Positions 35,499 through 44,909 of a DNA stretch of 64,000 nt are shown here, piece by piece (positions within the stretch are counted from its first letter, which is position 1; each line of letters starts with the position of its first letter). The notes below the pieces were generated by a model. That model saw only the letters and a program-made list of their open reading frames with translations, did not search any database and had not been told where the DNA came from. Origin of the DNA: an uncultured Kiloniellaceae bacterium (lineage in GTDB: Bacteria; Pseudomonadota; Alphaproteobacteria; Kiloniellales; Kiloniellaceae); contig CANLSF010000005.1 in assembly GCA_947493695.1 (NCBI GenBank), positions 496,001 through 560,000 of the forward strand, read 5' to 3'. A program made the position numbers and the translations under genes.

Positions 35499-35893
35499 AG
35501 GCCTTTAACCTCCAGCTCAGCTTTAGGGCTGGAAGCTTTTTCGGCAAGCGGTTCAGCAACACGCATCACATCGCTGTCCAGCGTACCCAGAGACTGATAC
35601 CCGCGGTACACCAGCACCAATGCAAAAGCGAAAAGGCCAAAACCAATCACGATCGCCGTCAAGACCAACGCCTGCGGCAGTGCGTTTGCAACCAATTCCG
35701 GTGGCGCCGAATAGCCCTCGGGAACCAGAGACGGAGCTTCCGGCGTCAAACGTCCGGCAACAAAAATGATAAGGTTGGCCGCGTTACTCAAAAGCACCAG
35801 ACCGAAGAGAAAGCGCAGAACATTTCGAGCCAGCATAAGATAGACGCTGGCCGCCACCAAAAGGCCGATCAGAAGCGATAGGAGGATTTCCAT
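35495..35893 (-). CDS. mrpC: Mrp Na+/H+ antiporter subunit C
   Basis: 132 residues resembling NuoK: three helices with the conserved GLVLLSNAANLIIF and LPQALVLTAIVIGF motifs. The start at 35893 has a near-perfect GGAGG 7-8 bases upstream, placed inside the end of mrpB; the open frame to 36031 is an overlap artefact. The polar C-terminus (about 105-132) is a little longer than usual. Confidence 0.93.
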   Translation of the reverse strand: MEILLSLLIGLLVAASVYLMLARNVLRFLFGLVLLSNAANLIIFVAGRLTPEAPSLVPEGYSAPPELVANALPQALVLTAIVIGFGLFAFALVLVYRGYQSLGTLDSDVMRVAEPLAEKASSPKAELEVKGL

Positions 35894-35895
35894 AA

Positions 35896-36315
35896 TCAGA
35901 CCTCCTCTTCCAAACCAAGCACAATTGAGAGCACTGCGCCCACCACTACAAGGTAGACGCCGATATCGAACAACAGCACCGTGCTGATCGGGAAACCTTT
36001 GTCGTCGCCTTCGGCAAAGGGAAAGGCCCACTGACCAGAGAAGAAAGCATCATTGAAAAAGACCGCCATGATACCGGCGAAGAGCGCCATGCCCAGGCCG
36101 CCCATGGCTATCGAGAGCGGATCCAGACGCAAGGCTTCACGGGCCGCTGCTACCCCATGTGAGATCGCGTAGAGAACGATCCCGATGGTTGCGAGCAATC
36201 CGCCGATGAAACCTCCGCCAGGCTCATTATGGCCGCGAATGAGCATGTACACGGAGAACAGCAGCATCAGACCGACCAGTATTCTCGTTGCAGCACTGAG
36301 GATCAGTGAATTCAT
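35896..36315 (-). CDS. mrpB: Mrp Na+/H+ antiporter subunit B
   Basis: 139 residues with four helices and the conserved [15 protein letters not shown] motif near residue 28, diagnostic of the MnhB domain. It overlaps mrpA by four bases and is followed by mrpC after 2 bp. In some bacteria MnhB is fused to MrpA; here it is separate. Confidence 0.93.
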   Translation of the reverse strand: MNSLILSAATRILVGLMLLFSVYMLIRGHNEPGGGFIGGLLATIGIVLYAISHGVAAAREALRLDPLSIAMGGLGMALFAGIMAVFFNDAFFSGQWAFPFAEGDDKGFPISTVLLFDIGVYLVVVGAVLSIVLGLEEEV

Positions 36316-38612
36316 GGCTTTTTCGCCTTTCCTGTGCCTTTAAGCAGGACGAAGGCGCCCAGAGCAGCGACCGCCACCACAGCGATCTCGCCGAAGGTGT
36401 CCAGAGCTCGGAAATCCACGAGGATGACGTTTACGATGTTACGGCCAAAGGCCTCCGGCAGGCTTTTGTCCTCGAAGTAAGCCGTAATGGAGCGATCGAG
36501 CGGCGTATCCAGAACCGAGATCAATATCACCGTCACCACGGCACCGACGGCAAGTGCGAGTGCGGCATCGAGAATGCGACCGCCCTTCATGGGATCCCGC
36601 TCTAGCTGCGGCAGCCGCAGCATGACCACCGACACCAGTATCACCACCAGTGTCTCGACCAGTAGCTGCGTGATCGCCACGTCCGGTGCGCCGAAAATCA
36701 CGAAGATCAGAGCAACCCCCATCCCGACAACTCCCAGCGCACAGATAGCGGCAAGCCTTGAGATTGAGAAAACGGTCATAACGGCACCACCCGCGATCAG
36801 ACCGATCACAAGCAGATGCTTGATCGTGAAATCGGGCCAGACGCTGGGCCAACGCGCGGCGCCTGTCACATAGAGCGTCACCCCACCCCCAACCGCTAGC
36901 GTTGCGAAGACGATGAAGAGATAACGGCGTAGGATACCACCTTGGAGAACTCGGGTCTGCCAGGCAGCCCCCCCCTTCAAAGCGTCCAGGAAGCGATCCC
37001 ATAGCTCATCCGCTGATGCGGGCAGACGCTCTTCCACGCGAACCAGAAAACTACGGAGCTTTCCATGCCCCAGGTAAAAGGCAATTCCAAGGGCGAAAGT
37101 CAGAACACTCAGCAGCAGCGGAAGGTTCAAACCATGCCAGAGCGCGAGCTTCACCGTCTCCGGTTGACCTGCGATGGCGGTGACCGCGGGCTGTACGAGG
37201 CTGCCGCTGATCAAACCGGGCATCAGACCGAAAACCAGGCCGAGCACTGCAAGTCCGATCGGGCCGATCCACATCAGGAACGGTGCCTCTTGCGGCAACT
37301 TAGGTGTCTCCAGCCGATGACCGTAAAAAGGTTTCAAGGCCACGATTCCGGCAACGGCCACCATCAGGGCATTGGCGAGCACGGCTGCGCTGGCTACGAA
37401 CAGCGGTTCCGATGCAACCGCGAGCGCGCCCTCGTACTTCAGTTCCTTCCCGATAAAACCCAGAAACGGAGGGAATCCGGCCATGGAGAGAGCCGCCGCA
37501 GCCGCGGCGACGGCAGTCACGGGCATTGCCCGCGCGAGGCCGCCAAGTTGAGCGGTTTCGCGGGTTCCCGTTCCGTAGTCGATGATACCAACGATCAGGA
37601 ACAGGGCCGCCTTGTAGAAAGAATGCACGATCAGGAACGTGACCGCCGCAGCAATCGCAATCGTCGCCCCTGATCCTAGGAACATGGTCAGCGTCCCGAG
37701 TGCCATGAGAGTCGTATAGGCCAATGCCAGCTTCAGATCGGTTTGGCGCAACGCCAGAATGGAGGCAAAGACTGCTGTCGCGGCGCCAAAGACCGTGAGA
37801 GTCCAGAGCCAGAGATCGGTACCGCTCAGCGCCGGATGCATGCGCGCCAGAAGGTAAATCCCAGCCTTCACCATCGTCGCCGAATGCAGATACGCGCTTA
37901 CCGGCGTCGGCGCAGCCATGGCATTGGGCAACCAGAAATGAAACGGCACCTGGGCCGACTTGGTGAACGCCCCGGCAAGCACAAGGAAGAAGATCGGGAC
38001 ATATAGCGCGTGATCGCGGATCGCGTCACCCGAGGCGATAATCTCCGAGAGTTCGAAAGTTCCTGCCGCGCTGCCCATCAGGATAAAACCGGCAAGCAGG
38101 GCCAGCCCCCCGCCCCCCGTGACCAGAAGCGCCTGCAGAGCAGACCTGCGGGCTTTGGCAGAACTGTGGTTAAACCCGATCAGCAGGTAGGAAGAAACAG
38201 AGGTCAGTTCCCAGAAGACAAAGAGCGTAATGAGGTTGTCCGCCAGGACCAACCCCAGCATCGAGAACATGAAAAACAGCAGGTAAAATACGAACCGCCA
38301 GTAATGCAGATGCCCGGCCAGGGTAACGCTCGAATAGAGCGCGACCACCGCGCCAATGCCCGTGATCAGCAGCGCGAAAGTGAGGCTAAGGCCATCGATC
38401 AGAAATGTCAGATTGATACCCAGGCTCGGCACCCACTCGTACGCGAACCTCAAGCGTTCACCTGAAGCAATGGCCGGCAGGAAGGTCACGAAGAGAATCG
38501 CGAGAGCAAAAGGAACAAGCGCGGAAACCCAGCCCACACCAATGCTAGGTTGAACCTTCGTCGTCACGCTTTTCGCATCACCTGCGTTGTCGCGATGATC
38601 AGGGTTACCCAT
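36312..38612 (-). CDS. mrpA: Mrp Na+/H+ antiporter subunit A
   Basis: 766 residues, the large NuoL-like subunit with about 20 helices. N-terminal antiporter domain motifs include [26 protein letters not shown] (cited only in part here as [16 protein letters not shown]), [21 protein letters not shown] near residue 225 in short form [13 protein letters not shown], and the DUF4040/MbhE-like C-terminal part ([17 protein letters not shown] in short form [13 protein letters not shown]). The start is uncertain: ATG 38612 or GTG 38624, neither with a strong Shine-Dalgarno. First gene of mrpABCDEFG, which exports Na+ in exchange for protons. Confidence 0.93.
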   Translation of the reverse strand: MGNPDHRDNAGDAKSVTTKVQPSIGVGWVSALVPFALAILFVTFLPAIASGERLRFAYEWVPSLGINLTFLIDGLSLTFALLITGIGAVVALYSSVTLAGHLHYWRFVFYLLFFMFSMLGLVLADNLITLFVFWELTSVSSYLLIGFNHSSAKARRSALQALLVTGGGGLALLAGFILMGSAAGTFELSEIIASGDAIRDHALYVPIFFLVLAGAFTKSAQVPFHFWLPNAMAAPTPVSAYLHSATMVKAGIYLLARMHPALSGTDLWLWTLTVFGAATAVFASILALRQTDLKLALAYTTLMALGTLTMFLGSGATIAIAAAVTFLIVHSFYKAALFLIVGIIDYGTGTRETAQLGGLARAMPVTAVAAAAAALSMAGFPPFLGFIGKELKYEGALAVASEPLFVASAAVLANALMVAVAGIVALKPFYGHRLETPKLPQEAPFLMWIGPIGLAVLGLVFGLMPGLISGSLVQPAVTAIAGQPETVKLALWHGLNLPLLLSVLTFALGIAFYLGHGKLRSFLVRVEERLPASADELWDRFLDALKGGAAWQTRVLQGGILRRYLFIVFATLAVGGGVTLYVTGAARWPSVWPDFTIKHLLVIGLIAGGAVMTVFSISRLAAICALGVVGMGVALIFVIFGAPDVAITQLLVETLVVILVSVVMLRLPQLERDPMKGGRILDAALALAVGAVVTVILISVLDTPLDRSITAYFEDKSLPEAFGRNIVNVILVDFRALDTFGEIAVVAVAALGAFVLLKGTGKAKKP

Positions 38613-38796
38613 ACGAAGGTTCACTTCTCGGAGATGTCGTTTTCAAGACCATAAATTATCTAGGGTTCTCTAGTACCCGAAATTGCTTTGTTGGACAGCA
38701 TTAATTATTTGAAAATCTTTAAACACTAGCTCTGCACGCACGCCTGCGATGCCCCCACCCGAAGAGTGGAGACACCGCGCGCCGATAGTTGTTTTG

Positions 38797-39042
38797 TTAC
38801 GCTCTGCGGGCTGCTGCAAATTCTTGCGCACCCACGCCATCAACCCCGTCGCCACCTGGGGCTCGAACCGCCAGCATTAGCCTTTTCCAGGATTCGATCT
38901 GATCTCTGAGCAGGAGTTTCTGCCGTTTCAAACGCTGGATTAAGAGATCGTTGGGGAGCGGCCTCTTCCTCTCGCGTGAGATCTCCATGTCAATAGAACG
39001 ATGTTTCTGGAGCAGTGCTGCATAGCTGTATTCGTTCGGCAT
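38797..39042 (-). CDS. DUF465 (YdcH-like) protein
   Basis: 81 residues. It has the DUF465 pattern of a short helical hairpin: LQKHRSIDMEISRERKRP, then LIQRLKRQKLLLRDQIE. AAGGAAAG 7 bases upstream supports ATG 39042; the open frame to 39138 is unlikely to be translated in full. The C-terminal 25 residues are Gly/Ala-rich and outside the domain. The family is widespread in proteobacteria and its function is not established. A 47-codon frame with an excellent Shine-Dalgarno lies just upstream on the same strand. Confidence 0.8.
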   Translation of the reverse strand: MPNEYSYAALLQKHRSIDMEISRERKRPLPNDLLIQRLKRQKLLLRDQIESWKRLMLAVRAPGGDGVDGVGAQEFAAARRA

Positions 39043-39106
39043 TGTGAGCTTTCCTTGAAAGTCAATTGAACGGGCCAGAAGATTGGACCGGGAAGCGAGC
39101 CTGTCG

Positions 39107-39250
39107 TCAGTCGGGTCTGACAGTGCCCTGGACGTCACCGGACGCGCGGATACCCCACAAACCTGTCCTTACATCAGAGATTTCAGTCTGCTTACCAACC
39201 GTACGAATCAGCAGATCTGAAACGATAGGGATATGAGGCCGCGTAGTCAC
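39107..39250 (-). CDS. Candidate 47-residue small protein
   Basis: A GTG start at 39250 is preceded by AAAGGAGG with 5-base spacing, one of the best Shine-Dalgarno sites in the window. It opens a 47-codon frame (starts TTRPHIPIVSDLLIRTVGKQ, ends VQGTVRPD) closing at 39107, 64 bp before the DUF465 start. No family was recognised. It could be a real small protein or a translated leader controlling DUF465. Confidence 0.4.
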   Translation of the reverse strand: MTTRPHIPIVSDLLIRTVGKQTEISDVRTGLWGIRASGDVQGTVRPD

Positions 39251-39605
39251 ATTTACCTCCTTTCACTCAAACTCCGGCGAAGGTGCGCGGAGAGACAATT
39301 GATATAGCGTTGCGAACATGATCGTTGTAGTCGTTCTTTTTCATGATTTTGATAGTATTTATCAATCAAAGACCAAATCTGACCTGACCTCAGCCAATCC
39401 CCGTCCGATCGCCGCAGATTCGCGCAGTTCGGGGCGCTCGTAAGATCAAAACCCGGCAATGCATCTGATCACTCCTTCCGATCAAAAGCGGGTCTGTGAT
39501 CGATTGGCGTCGGCCCGCCCTCGTGTCCATATGCAGGTAAGCGGGAACGGTGAAGGGCGCCCGCCGATGAAGGGGCCCTTGAAGCGGAAAGGACAGATAA
39601 AGCGG
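39251..39605. other. Intergenic region between divergent small genes
   Basis: 355 bp holding the promoters of the minus-strand small-protein/DUF465 unit and the plus-strand small gene. An A/T-rich patch lies at 39330-39370. Overlapping open frames on both strands here have no recognisable features. Confidence 0.4.
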
Positions 39606-39791
39606 ATGAACAGAAAACAGCACGCTACAACCCGGCAATTACCGACAGCAGCTTCACTCCAACAGGCGAAAAACGAGTACCACGACTGTATTACCCGATA
39701 TGGCTGCGATTCAGCCGAAGCCCATGTGGCGCAAATCCTATGGCGTAAACTTCGCAGTAAATCGCGTTTGGCTCAGGTAAGCGCAGCCTGA
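39606..39791 (+). CDS. Hypothetical small protein
   Basis: 61 residues, not recognised: a basic N-terminus (MNRKQHATTR) and a helical middle (LQQAKNEYHDCITRYGCDSAEAH, shown here as two parts LQQAKNEYHD and CITRYGCDSAEAH) with two cysteines. AAAGGA lies 13-18 bases before the ATG, wider than ideal. The frame is open to 39459, but the upstream part is basic and Pro-rich, unlike protein. It is divergent from the DUF465 unit and convergent with the universal stress gene. Confidence 0.45.
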   Translation: MNRKQHATTRQLPTAASLQQAKNEYHDCITRYGCDSAEAHVAQILWRKLRSKSRLAQVSAA

Positions 39792-39811
39792 GCCTGAGTG
39801 TCAACGGCGTC

Positions 39812-39841
39812 GCCCGGCACGGTCATTTGACCTTGCCGGGC
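39812..39841. terminator. Strong hairpin between convergent genes
   Basis: GCCCGGCA pairs perfectly with TGCCGGGC and, after one mismatch, GGTCA pairs with TGACC around a two-base loop. It lies between the convergent genes ending at 39791 and 39864. No T-run follows on either strand, as with the hairpin at 14598-14640. Confidence 0.6.
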
Positions 39842-39863
39842 ATTGATGTACCAGATTCAGGAT

Positions 39864-40823
39864 TTACTGTAACTGAACCGGGGTCTCGAATCCCGGCGGC
39901 TTGACCGCCAACACAGAGCATTCGACCTGGTTCAGAATCGCCTCGGCTGTGTTCCCGATGATCAAGCCACTGACGCCCGTCCGCCCGACCGTCCCCATCA
40001 CAATCAGATCGACCTTATGCCGTTCGGCAAATTCCGGAATAATTTCGCGTGCGGCCCCTTTTTCCAGATGAACCTCGTGTTTACCGAATCTGTCGGGGTA
40101 ACGGAAAAGTAACTGGCTCAGGTTCTGCTGGCACTTCTGCTCCTGCTCTTCGACCATTTTATCTATGCGAGACTTCGGCACCTTCGCAAAGGCGCTGTTG
40201 CGCAAGGCCTGTTCCTCTTCAAGCTTCCAGGTGTTCATGATGTGAAGCTCGCTCTCGTCTATCTCCGATAAAGATGTCGCAAGTTCCATAACCAGTGTGT
40301 TGAGCCCGACCTTTTGTTCGTTTGCGGGGTCCGGATCGACCGTAGCAAGGATACGGGCATTCCGCTTCTCAGAGCTTTTCTTCATGACCCAGACCGGACA
40401 GGGACACTTTCTCAACAGATGCATATCGGTGCTGGCGAAGAAGAGAGAACGCCCTTCCGTCGCGCCGGCAGCGCCTTTCATCACCAGGTCATGTCCGTCG
40501 CGCAAAACCTTTCGAATGATTTCAATGAAGGGATTGCCCTGTAAAACCACCTCCGCGGTCAGGACGCCTTCAGCCTTGATGGGGCCGGCAATATCCGCCA
40601 GGCGCGCACGATGGAACTCTATCACCTCATACTCGACATCTTGCGCACCGGAGCCTGGAAAGCTGCCGAAGAGACGGGCCAGCTCACCAGGTGCCGATTC
40701 CACGACATCGACCAATGTGATACGGGCACCATTCGCCTTCGCCAACCAGATGGCTCGTGCGATCAGTGACTCATGAAGACTTCCCTCGTTGCAGACCAGC
40801 AGAATGTTCGTGAATCTTTTCAT
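39864..40823 (-). CDS. Tandem universal stress protein (UspE-like)
   Basis: 319 residues with two Usp domains (about 1-150 and 155-310). The second keeps the ATP-binding motif (MGTVGRTGVSGLIIGNTAEAI, here GTVGRTG..GNTAEAIL). The first is degenerate at that place (MKGAAGATEGRSLFFASTDMHLL, here GAAGATEG..ASTDM). Such tandem proteins are cytoplasmic stress and energy-status proteins. It is divergent from the OxyR-like regulator, which may control it across the 173-bp gap. Confidence 0.9.
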   Translation of the reverse strand: MKRFTNILLVCNEGSLHESLIARAIWLAKANGARITLVDVVESAPGELARLFGSFPGSGAQDVEYEVIEFHRARLADIAGPIKAEGVLTAEVVLQGNPFIEIIRKVLRDGHDLVMKGAAGATEGRSLFFASTDMHLLRKCPCPVWVMKKSSEKRNARILATVDPDPANEQKVGLNTLVMELATSLSEIDESELHIMNTWKLEEEQALRNSAFAKVPKSRIDKMVEEQEQKCQQNLSQLLFRYPDRFGKHEVHLEKGAAREIIPEFAERHKVDLIVMGTVGRTGVSGLIIGNTAEAILNQVECSVLAVKPPGFETPVQLQ

Positions 40824-40996
40824 GAAAGACCAACTCCCTAGCGCTTTATTCTTCGTTCAAGGCACGCACCAGCACGGTGTGGCAATGCGCATCTACAAGA
40901 ATTGGGCTTGAAAATCTGATTGAGCCAATCGAAGTTAAAGGAGGTTTCGATAGTTTTTATCTTTCAAAGAACGTTAACTCGAGAGGAACTCATTAG

Positions 40997-41917
40997 GTGC
41001 CAACCTTGCAGCAGCTTCGTTATCTGGTTGCCGTCGCAGAGACGCTTCACTTCAGACGCGCCGCCGAGCTGACCCACGTCACGCAACCGACTCTGAGTGG
41101 CCAGTTGCGCGAACTGGAGGAGAAACTGGGCGTCCAGTTGGTCGAGCGCAGCAGAGCACGCGTAATTCTGACGCCGATAGGCAGCGAGATTGCGGGTAGG
41201 GCAAAGGGCGTTCTGCGCGATGTCCAGGATATCGTGGAAGTGGCCAAGCACGAACAGAACCTGATGGGCGGCACAATTCGTCTCGGCGTGCTTCCCTCTC
41301 TTGGACCCTATCTGCTGCCACACATTCTGCCGGAGCTCCACCGGCGGTACCCCGACCTCAAGTTCTATGTTCGGGAGGGTTTACCCCAGGCGCTGCTTGG
41401 CGGTCTCGACGACGGCAGTTACGACCTCCTGCTCTTTCCGCTTCCGGTCACAGGCAGCGACATCGCTCATACGCGGTTGTTTCGGGAGCCGTTGCTGGTC
41501 GTTGCACCGACGGATCACCGCCTAGCCAAAAAACAGCAGGCCGAGCAGACCGACCTTAAAAACGAAACGATCCTCGCGCTTGAGCGCGGGCACCGTCTGC
41601 ACGATCAGGTCAACGAGCTCTGCACCCAATACGGCGCCAAGCTCGCGCTCGACTACGAAGGCACTAGTCTCGATACCCTGCGTCAGATGGTGGGGATGGG
41701 CATGGGACTGTCGCTGTTGCCAGCGCTATACGTCCGATCAGAGGTTTCGAACGACGATCAGGTGGTCGCCCGGCATCTGCGCACACGCCGTCCCTTCCGG
41801 ATGATCGGCATGGTCTGGCGCCGGCATTCGGCGCGACAGGACGAGTTTCAGGCTCTGGCAGAACTGATCCGCGAAATCATGTCGGAAGGTGTGCCGGAAG
41901 TTACCGTCCTGCGCTGA
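40997..41917 (+). CDS. OxyR-like LysR-family regulator lacking the peroxidatic cysteine
   Basis: 306 residues. The HTH at about 18-40 (HFRRAAELTHVTQPTLSGQ) and the effector domain align well with OxyR (GLPQALLGGLDDG, GTSLDTLRQMVGMGMGLSLLPAL). At the position of E. coli Cys199 (GHCLRDQ) this protein has Arg (GHRLHDQ), while the Cys208 equivalent (NELCTQYG) remains. The usual C199-C208 peroxide switch is therefore impossible. The start is GTG 40997 with GAGAGGAAC 8 bases upstream. It may sense another signal or act by another residue. Divergent from the universal stress gene. Confidence 0.88.
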   Translation: MPTLQQLRYLVAVAETLHFRRAAELTHVTQPTLSGQLRELEEKLGVQLVERSRARVILTPIGSEIAGRAKGVLRDVQDIVEVAKHEQNLMGGTIRLGVLPSLGPYLLPHILPELHRRYPDLKFYVREGLPQALLGGLDDGSYDLLLFPLPVTGSDIAHTRLFREPLLVVAPTDHRLAKKQQAEQTDLKNETILALERGHRLHDQVNELCTQYGAKLALDYEGTSLDTLRQMVGMGMGLSLLPALYVRSEVSNDDQVVARHLRTRRPFRMIGMVWRRHSARQDEFQALAELIREIMSEGVPEVTVLR

Positions 41918-41942
41918 CGGAAAGCCGTCCGGCAGGCAGCGC

Positions 41943-42188
41943 TCACCCGCCCTTCAGGCGCTGAATCAGATAGATCTCGCTCTCAGGCGTGATCGGCTCC
42001 GTCAGGCTGCTGGCGATGATCCGGCCATCCACCGCAACCGAGACTCCGGCTTCGATGGTTGGCTCAAGATCCGGGTAGGCCTGGACGAGGCCACGCAGGA
42101 GTTCACCTACGTTTTTGGCCTCGACCTCGACCTTTTGCGTCCCGCCGGTATAGGCCTTAAGACCCGACCAGAGGTTTACCTCAACCAT
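41943..42188 (-). CDS. MoaD/ThiS-family small protein
   Basis: 81 residues with the ubiquitin-like pattern and the C-terminal Gly-Gly (IYLIQRLKGG) needed for adenylation and thiocarboxylate formation. It has VEVNLWSGLKAYTGG at the start and LTEPITPESEI before the last strand. It overlaps the end of the molybdopterin-binding subunit gene by 8 bp, with an AGG site upstream of ATG 42188. As the last gene of a molybdenum hydroxylase operon, it may supply sulphur for that enzyme's cofactor; this is inferred. Confidence 0.8.
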   Translation of the reverse strand: MVEVNLWSGLKAYTGGTQKVEVEAKNVGELLRGLVQAYPDLEPTIEAGVSVAVDGRIIASSLTEPITPESEIYLIQRLKGG

Positions 42189-44430
42189 TTGCCTGAGCAT
42201 CAAGAGCCGCCAGGATACGCGGCGGCGACATGGGCAGCTCGGTCAGACGGACGCCGGCTGCGTTTGAAACCGCGTTGGCGATCGCCGCAAGTGGCGGGCA
42301 GATCGAGGTTTCCCCGACCCCACGCACGCCGTAAGGATGGCCCGGGTTCGGCACCTCAACAATGACCGTATCGATCATCGGCAAGTCGGAAGCCACCGGG
42401 ATCCGGTAGTCCAGGAAACCCGAGTTCTGCAGGCGTCCATCTTCACCATAGATATACTCTTCATTCAGTGCCCAGCCGATACCCTGCGCAGCCCCGCCCT
42501 GGAACTGGCCTTCAACATAGGTCGGGTGAATGGCCTTGCCCGCGTCCTGAACGACGGTGTAGCGCACAATCTTCGTCTGGCCGGTTTCCTTGTCCACTTC
42601 AGCGTCGACAATATGTGTAGCAAAGCTGACCCCTGCCCCTTCCGGCGTGGCCTCGTAATGGCCGACAATCGGTCCGCCGGTGCGCCCCATGCTGCGGGCA
42701 ATTTTCGCCAACGGCAGGGGCTCGAAGTCACCGGCGTTGGGACCGGAGGGCTTGGCGCAGCCGTCTTCCCAGACCACCGCATCCTCGTCGATACCCCACT
42801 TGGCCGCGGCACGGCCGCAGAGTTTTTTCACGGCATCACGGGCCGCCTTGATAGTTGCGAGACCGCTGGCGTAGGTCACGCGGGAGCCATGGCTGATCTC
42901 GTTGTAGCCAAGTGTCGCCGTATCGGCGACGGTGGTGCGAATGCTCTCGTAGGGAATGCCCAGCTCTTCAGCCGCCATCTGAGCCATCGAGGCCCGCGAA
43001 CCGCCGATGTCCGGTGTGCCGACGGAGATGGCAACGGTGCCGTCTTCGGAAAGCGCAAGCGATACCGCAGTCTCACCGCCGTGGTTGAACCAGAAGCCGC
43101 AGGAAACGCCCCGCCCCTGACCTTCAGCCAGAGGAGACGTCAGATGCGGATGGGCCTTGGCGGCCTCGAGAGTCTCCACCAGACCGATGCGCTCAAACTT
43201 CGGTCCGTAGGACGCCTTGGTGCCCTCTTTCGAAGCGTTCTTCAGGCGCACTTCAATCGAATCCAGATCCAGCTTGTTGCAGAGCTCGTCGATCACGGAC
43301 TCAACCGCGAAGGCCGCCATGGGAGAGCCCGGGGCACGATACGCCGCCTGCTTCGGCCGGTTCGACATCACATCGTAACCGACCTGATGCACATTCTCCA
43401 ATGAGTAGGGTGCGAAAGCGCACATCGCAGTGAATTCCATCGGCGCACCGGGAAAAGCCCCGCCCTGCAGACGAAACACACCCTGCGCAGCAGTGATTTT
43501 GCCCTCACGGGTCATACCGATCTTGATATCTATCGAAGTCGAGGCAGTCGGCCCTGTAGCGCGAAACACTTCGGATCGGCTCATCACCAGCTTTACCGGG
43601 CGGTTGGCCTTGCGCGAAAGCGCGAGCGCCACAGGCTCGATAAAGACAACAGTTTTGCCCCCGAAGCCGCCACCGATCTCAGAAGGCGTAACGCGGATCT
43701 GACTGGAGTCCGTCCCCACCAATGCCGCACAGACCTTCTGCACATTGAAATGGCCCTGTGTGCAACACCAGACCTCGCCTTTACCGTCCGAGCCGAGTTG
43801 CGCCAGACAGGCATGCGGCTCAATATAGCCCTGATGGGTGGCTTCGGTCTTGAAGCTGTCTTCAACGACCAGATCAGCTTCGGAGAAACCCTTGTCCACA
43901 TCGCCATGCCCGCTCTCGTGATAACGCACGACATTGGGGTGCAGGCCCTCCGGAACCGACTTGTCGGCGGCTCCAGCGCGGATCACCGGAGCGTCATCGG
44001 CCATGGCCTTATCCACGTCAGTGACATGCGGCAGAAGTTCGTATTCGACTTCAATCAGCTTGGCCGCGTCGCGGGCACCCAGTGCCGTGGTCGCCGCAAC
44101 GGCAGCCACTGCGTGTCCGTCATAGAGCGCGGTATCGCTCGCCATGACGTTCTCAAGGATGTTCCAGTTCTCACCAGTCAGGCCTTCGGCAAAATCGGCG
44201 CGAGTCACGACCGCCTTCACACCCTTCAGGGCCTCGGCCTTTGACGTGTCGATCTTCAGAATCTTCGCGTGCGCATGCGGCGAGCGCACGATGGAGGCGT
44301 GCAACATTCCAGGTGCGGTGGCATCCGCGCCGAATTTCGCGCGCCCGGTAACCTTGTCGATGCCGTCAGGACGCTTGGGTCGCGTGCCGACAACCTTGAA
44401 GCCGTTTGTCATGTTTCCGTCGGGAGCCAT
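42181..44430 (-). CDS. Molybdenum hydroxylase, molybdopterin-binding large subunit (xanthine dehydrogenase family)
   Basis: 749 residues, the usual size of the CoxL/XdhA-type catalytic subunit. Family motifs: IGGGFGGKT near residue 255, the active-site loop AAYRAPGSP near 370, and the catalytic Glu in GVRGVGETSICPP near 715. The active-site loop is not AYxCSFR, so this is not an aerobic CO dehydrogenase of form I. It hydroxylates a heterocycle or oxidises an aldehyde; the substrate is not readable. Its ATG overlaps the stop of the 2Fe-2S subunit gene (TAATG). Confidence 0.92.
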   Translation of the reverse strand: MAPDGNMTNGFKVVGTRPKRPDGIDKVTGRAKFGADATAPGMLHASIVRSPHAHAKILKIDTSKAEALKGVKAVVTRADFAEGLTGENWNILENVMASDTALYDGHAVAAVAATTALGARDAAKLIEVEYELLPHVTDVDKAMADDAPVIRAGAADKSVPEGLHPNVVRYHESGHGDVDKGFSEADLVVEDSFKTEATHQGYIEPHACLAQLGSDGKGEVWCCTQGHFNVQKVCAALVGTDSSQIRVTPSEIGGGFGGKTVVFIEPVALALSRKANRPVKLVMSRSEVFRATGPTASTSIDIKIGMTREGKITAAQGVFRLQGGAFPGAPMEFTAMCAFAPYSLENVHQVGYDVMSNRPKQAAYRAPGSPMAAFAVESVIDELCNKLDLDSIEVRLKNASKEGTKASYGPKFERIGLVETLEAAKAHPHLTSPLAEGQGRGVSCGFWFNHGGETAVSLALSEDGTVAISVGTPDIGGSRASMAQMAAEELGIPYESIRTTVADTATLGYNEISHGSRVTYASGLATIKAARDAVKKLCGRAAAKWGIDEDAVVWEDGCAKPSGPNAGDFEPLPLAKIARSMGRTGGPIVGHYEATPEGAGVSFATHIVDAEVDKETGQTKIVRYTVVQDAGKAIHPTYVEGQFQGGAAQGIGWALNEEYIYGEDGRLQNSGFLDYRIPVASDLPMIDTVIVEVPNPGHPYGVRGVGETSICPPLAAIANAVSNAAGVRLTELPMSPPRILAALDAQANG

Positions 44431-44909
44431 TACGATGCCTTTCTCAAGTCAGCAGCCGTGTCCAGCACAGCGCGGATGATCTTGTCGTAACCGGTGCAGC
44501 GGCAGAGATTGCCCGCCAGCCAGTAGCGCACCTCAGTCTCGGTCGGATCCGGGTTCTTTTTCAGAAGCGCTTCCGTCGCCACCAGGACGCCGGGCGTGCA
44601 GACGCCGCATTGCAGGGCGGCATACTCGATAAACTTCTCCTGCAGAGGGTGCAAAGCCTCCCCATCGGCCATGCCTTCAATGGTCCCGATGGATTTGCCT
44701 TCCGCCTCGGCTCCCAGCATCAGGCAGGAACAAACCAGCCGATCGTCGACGGTTACCGAACAGGCACCGCAGTCGCCGGTGCCGCAGCCTTCTTTCGCAC
44801 CGGTCAGGGACAGTCTGTCACGCAGGACATCCAGCAGGGTTTCGCGGGGATCGCAGAGGAATTCGACCTCGTCGCCATTTACGGTCGTGGTAACGTGAAT
44901 CATACTCAT
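44430..44909 (-). CDS. Molybdenum hydroxylase, 2Fe-2S subunit
   Basis: 159 residues. An N-terminal ferredoxin-like cluster site (about 40-62, GCGTGDCGACSV with a later CSC) is followed by the second helical cluster domain (QCGVCTPG near 98 and LCRCTGYDKI near 137). It carries electrons from the molybdenum site to FAD. AGGAGG 6 bases upstream of ATG 44909; ATGA overlap with the FAD subunit gene. Confidence 0.94.
   Translation of the reverse strand: MSMIHVTTTVNGDEVEFLCDPRETLLDVLRDRLSLTGAKEGCGTGDCGACSVTVDDRLVCSCLMLGAEAEGKSIGTIEGMADGEALHPLQEKFIEYAALQCGVCTPGVLVATEALLKKNPDPTETEVRYWLAGNLCRCTGYDKIIRAVLDTAADLRKAS

Noticed and set aside
42337-43404. Open frame of 355 codons on the plus strand
   Set aside because: Antisense to the molybdopterin-binding subunit gene, which has clear family motifs; no homology pattern in the antisense frame.
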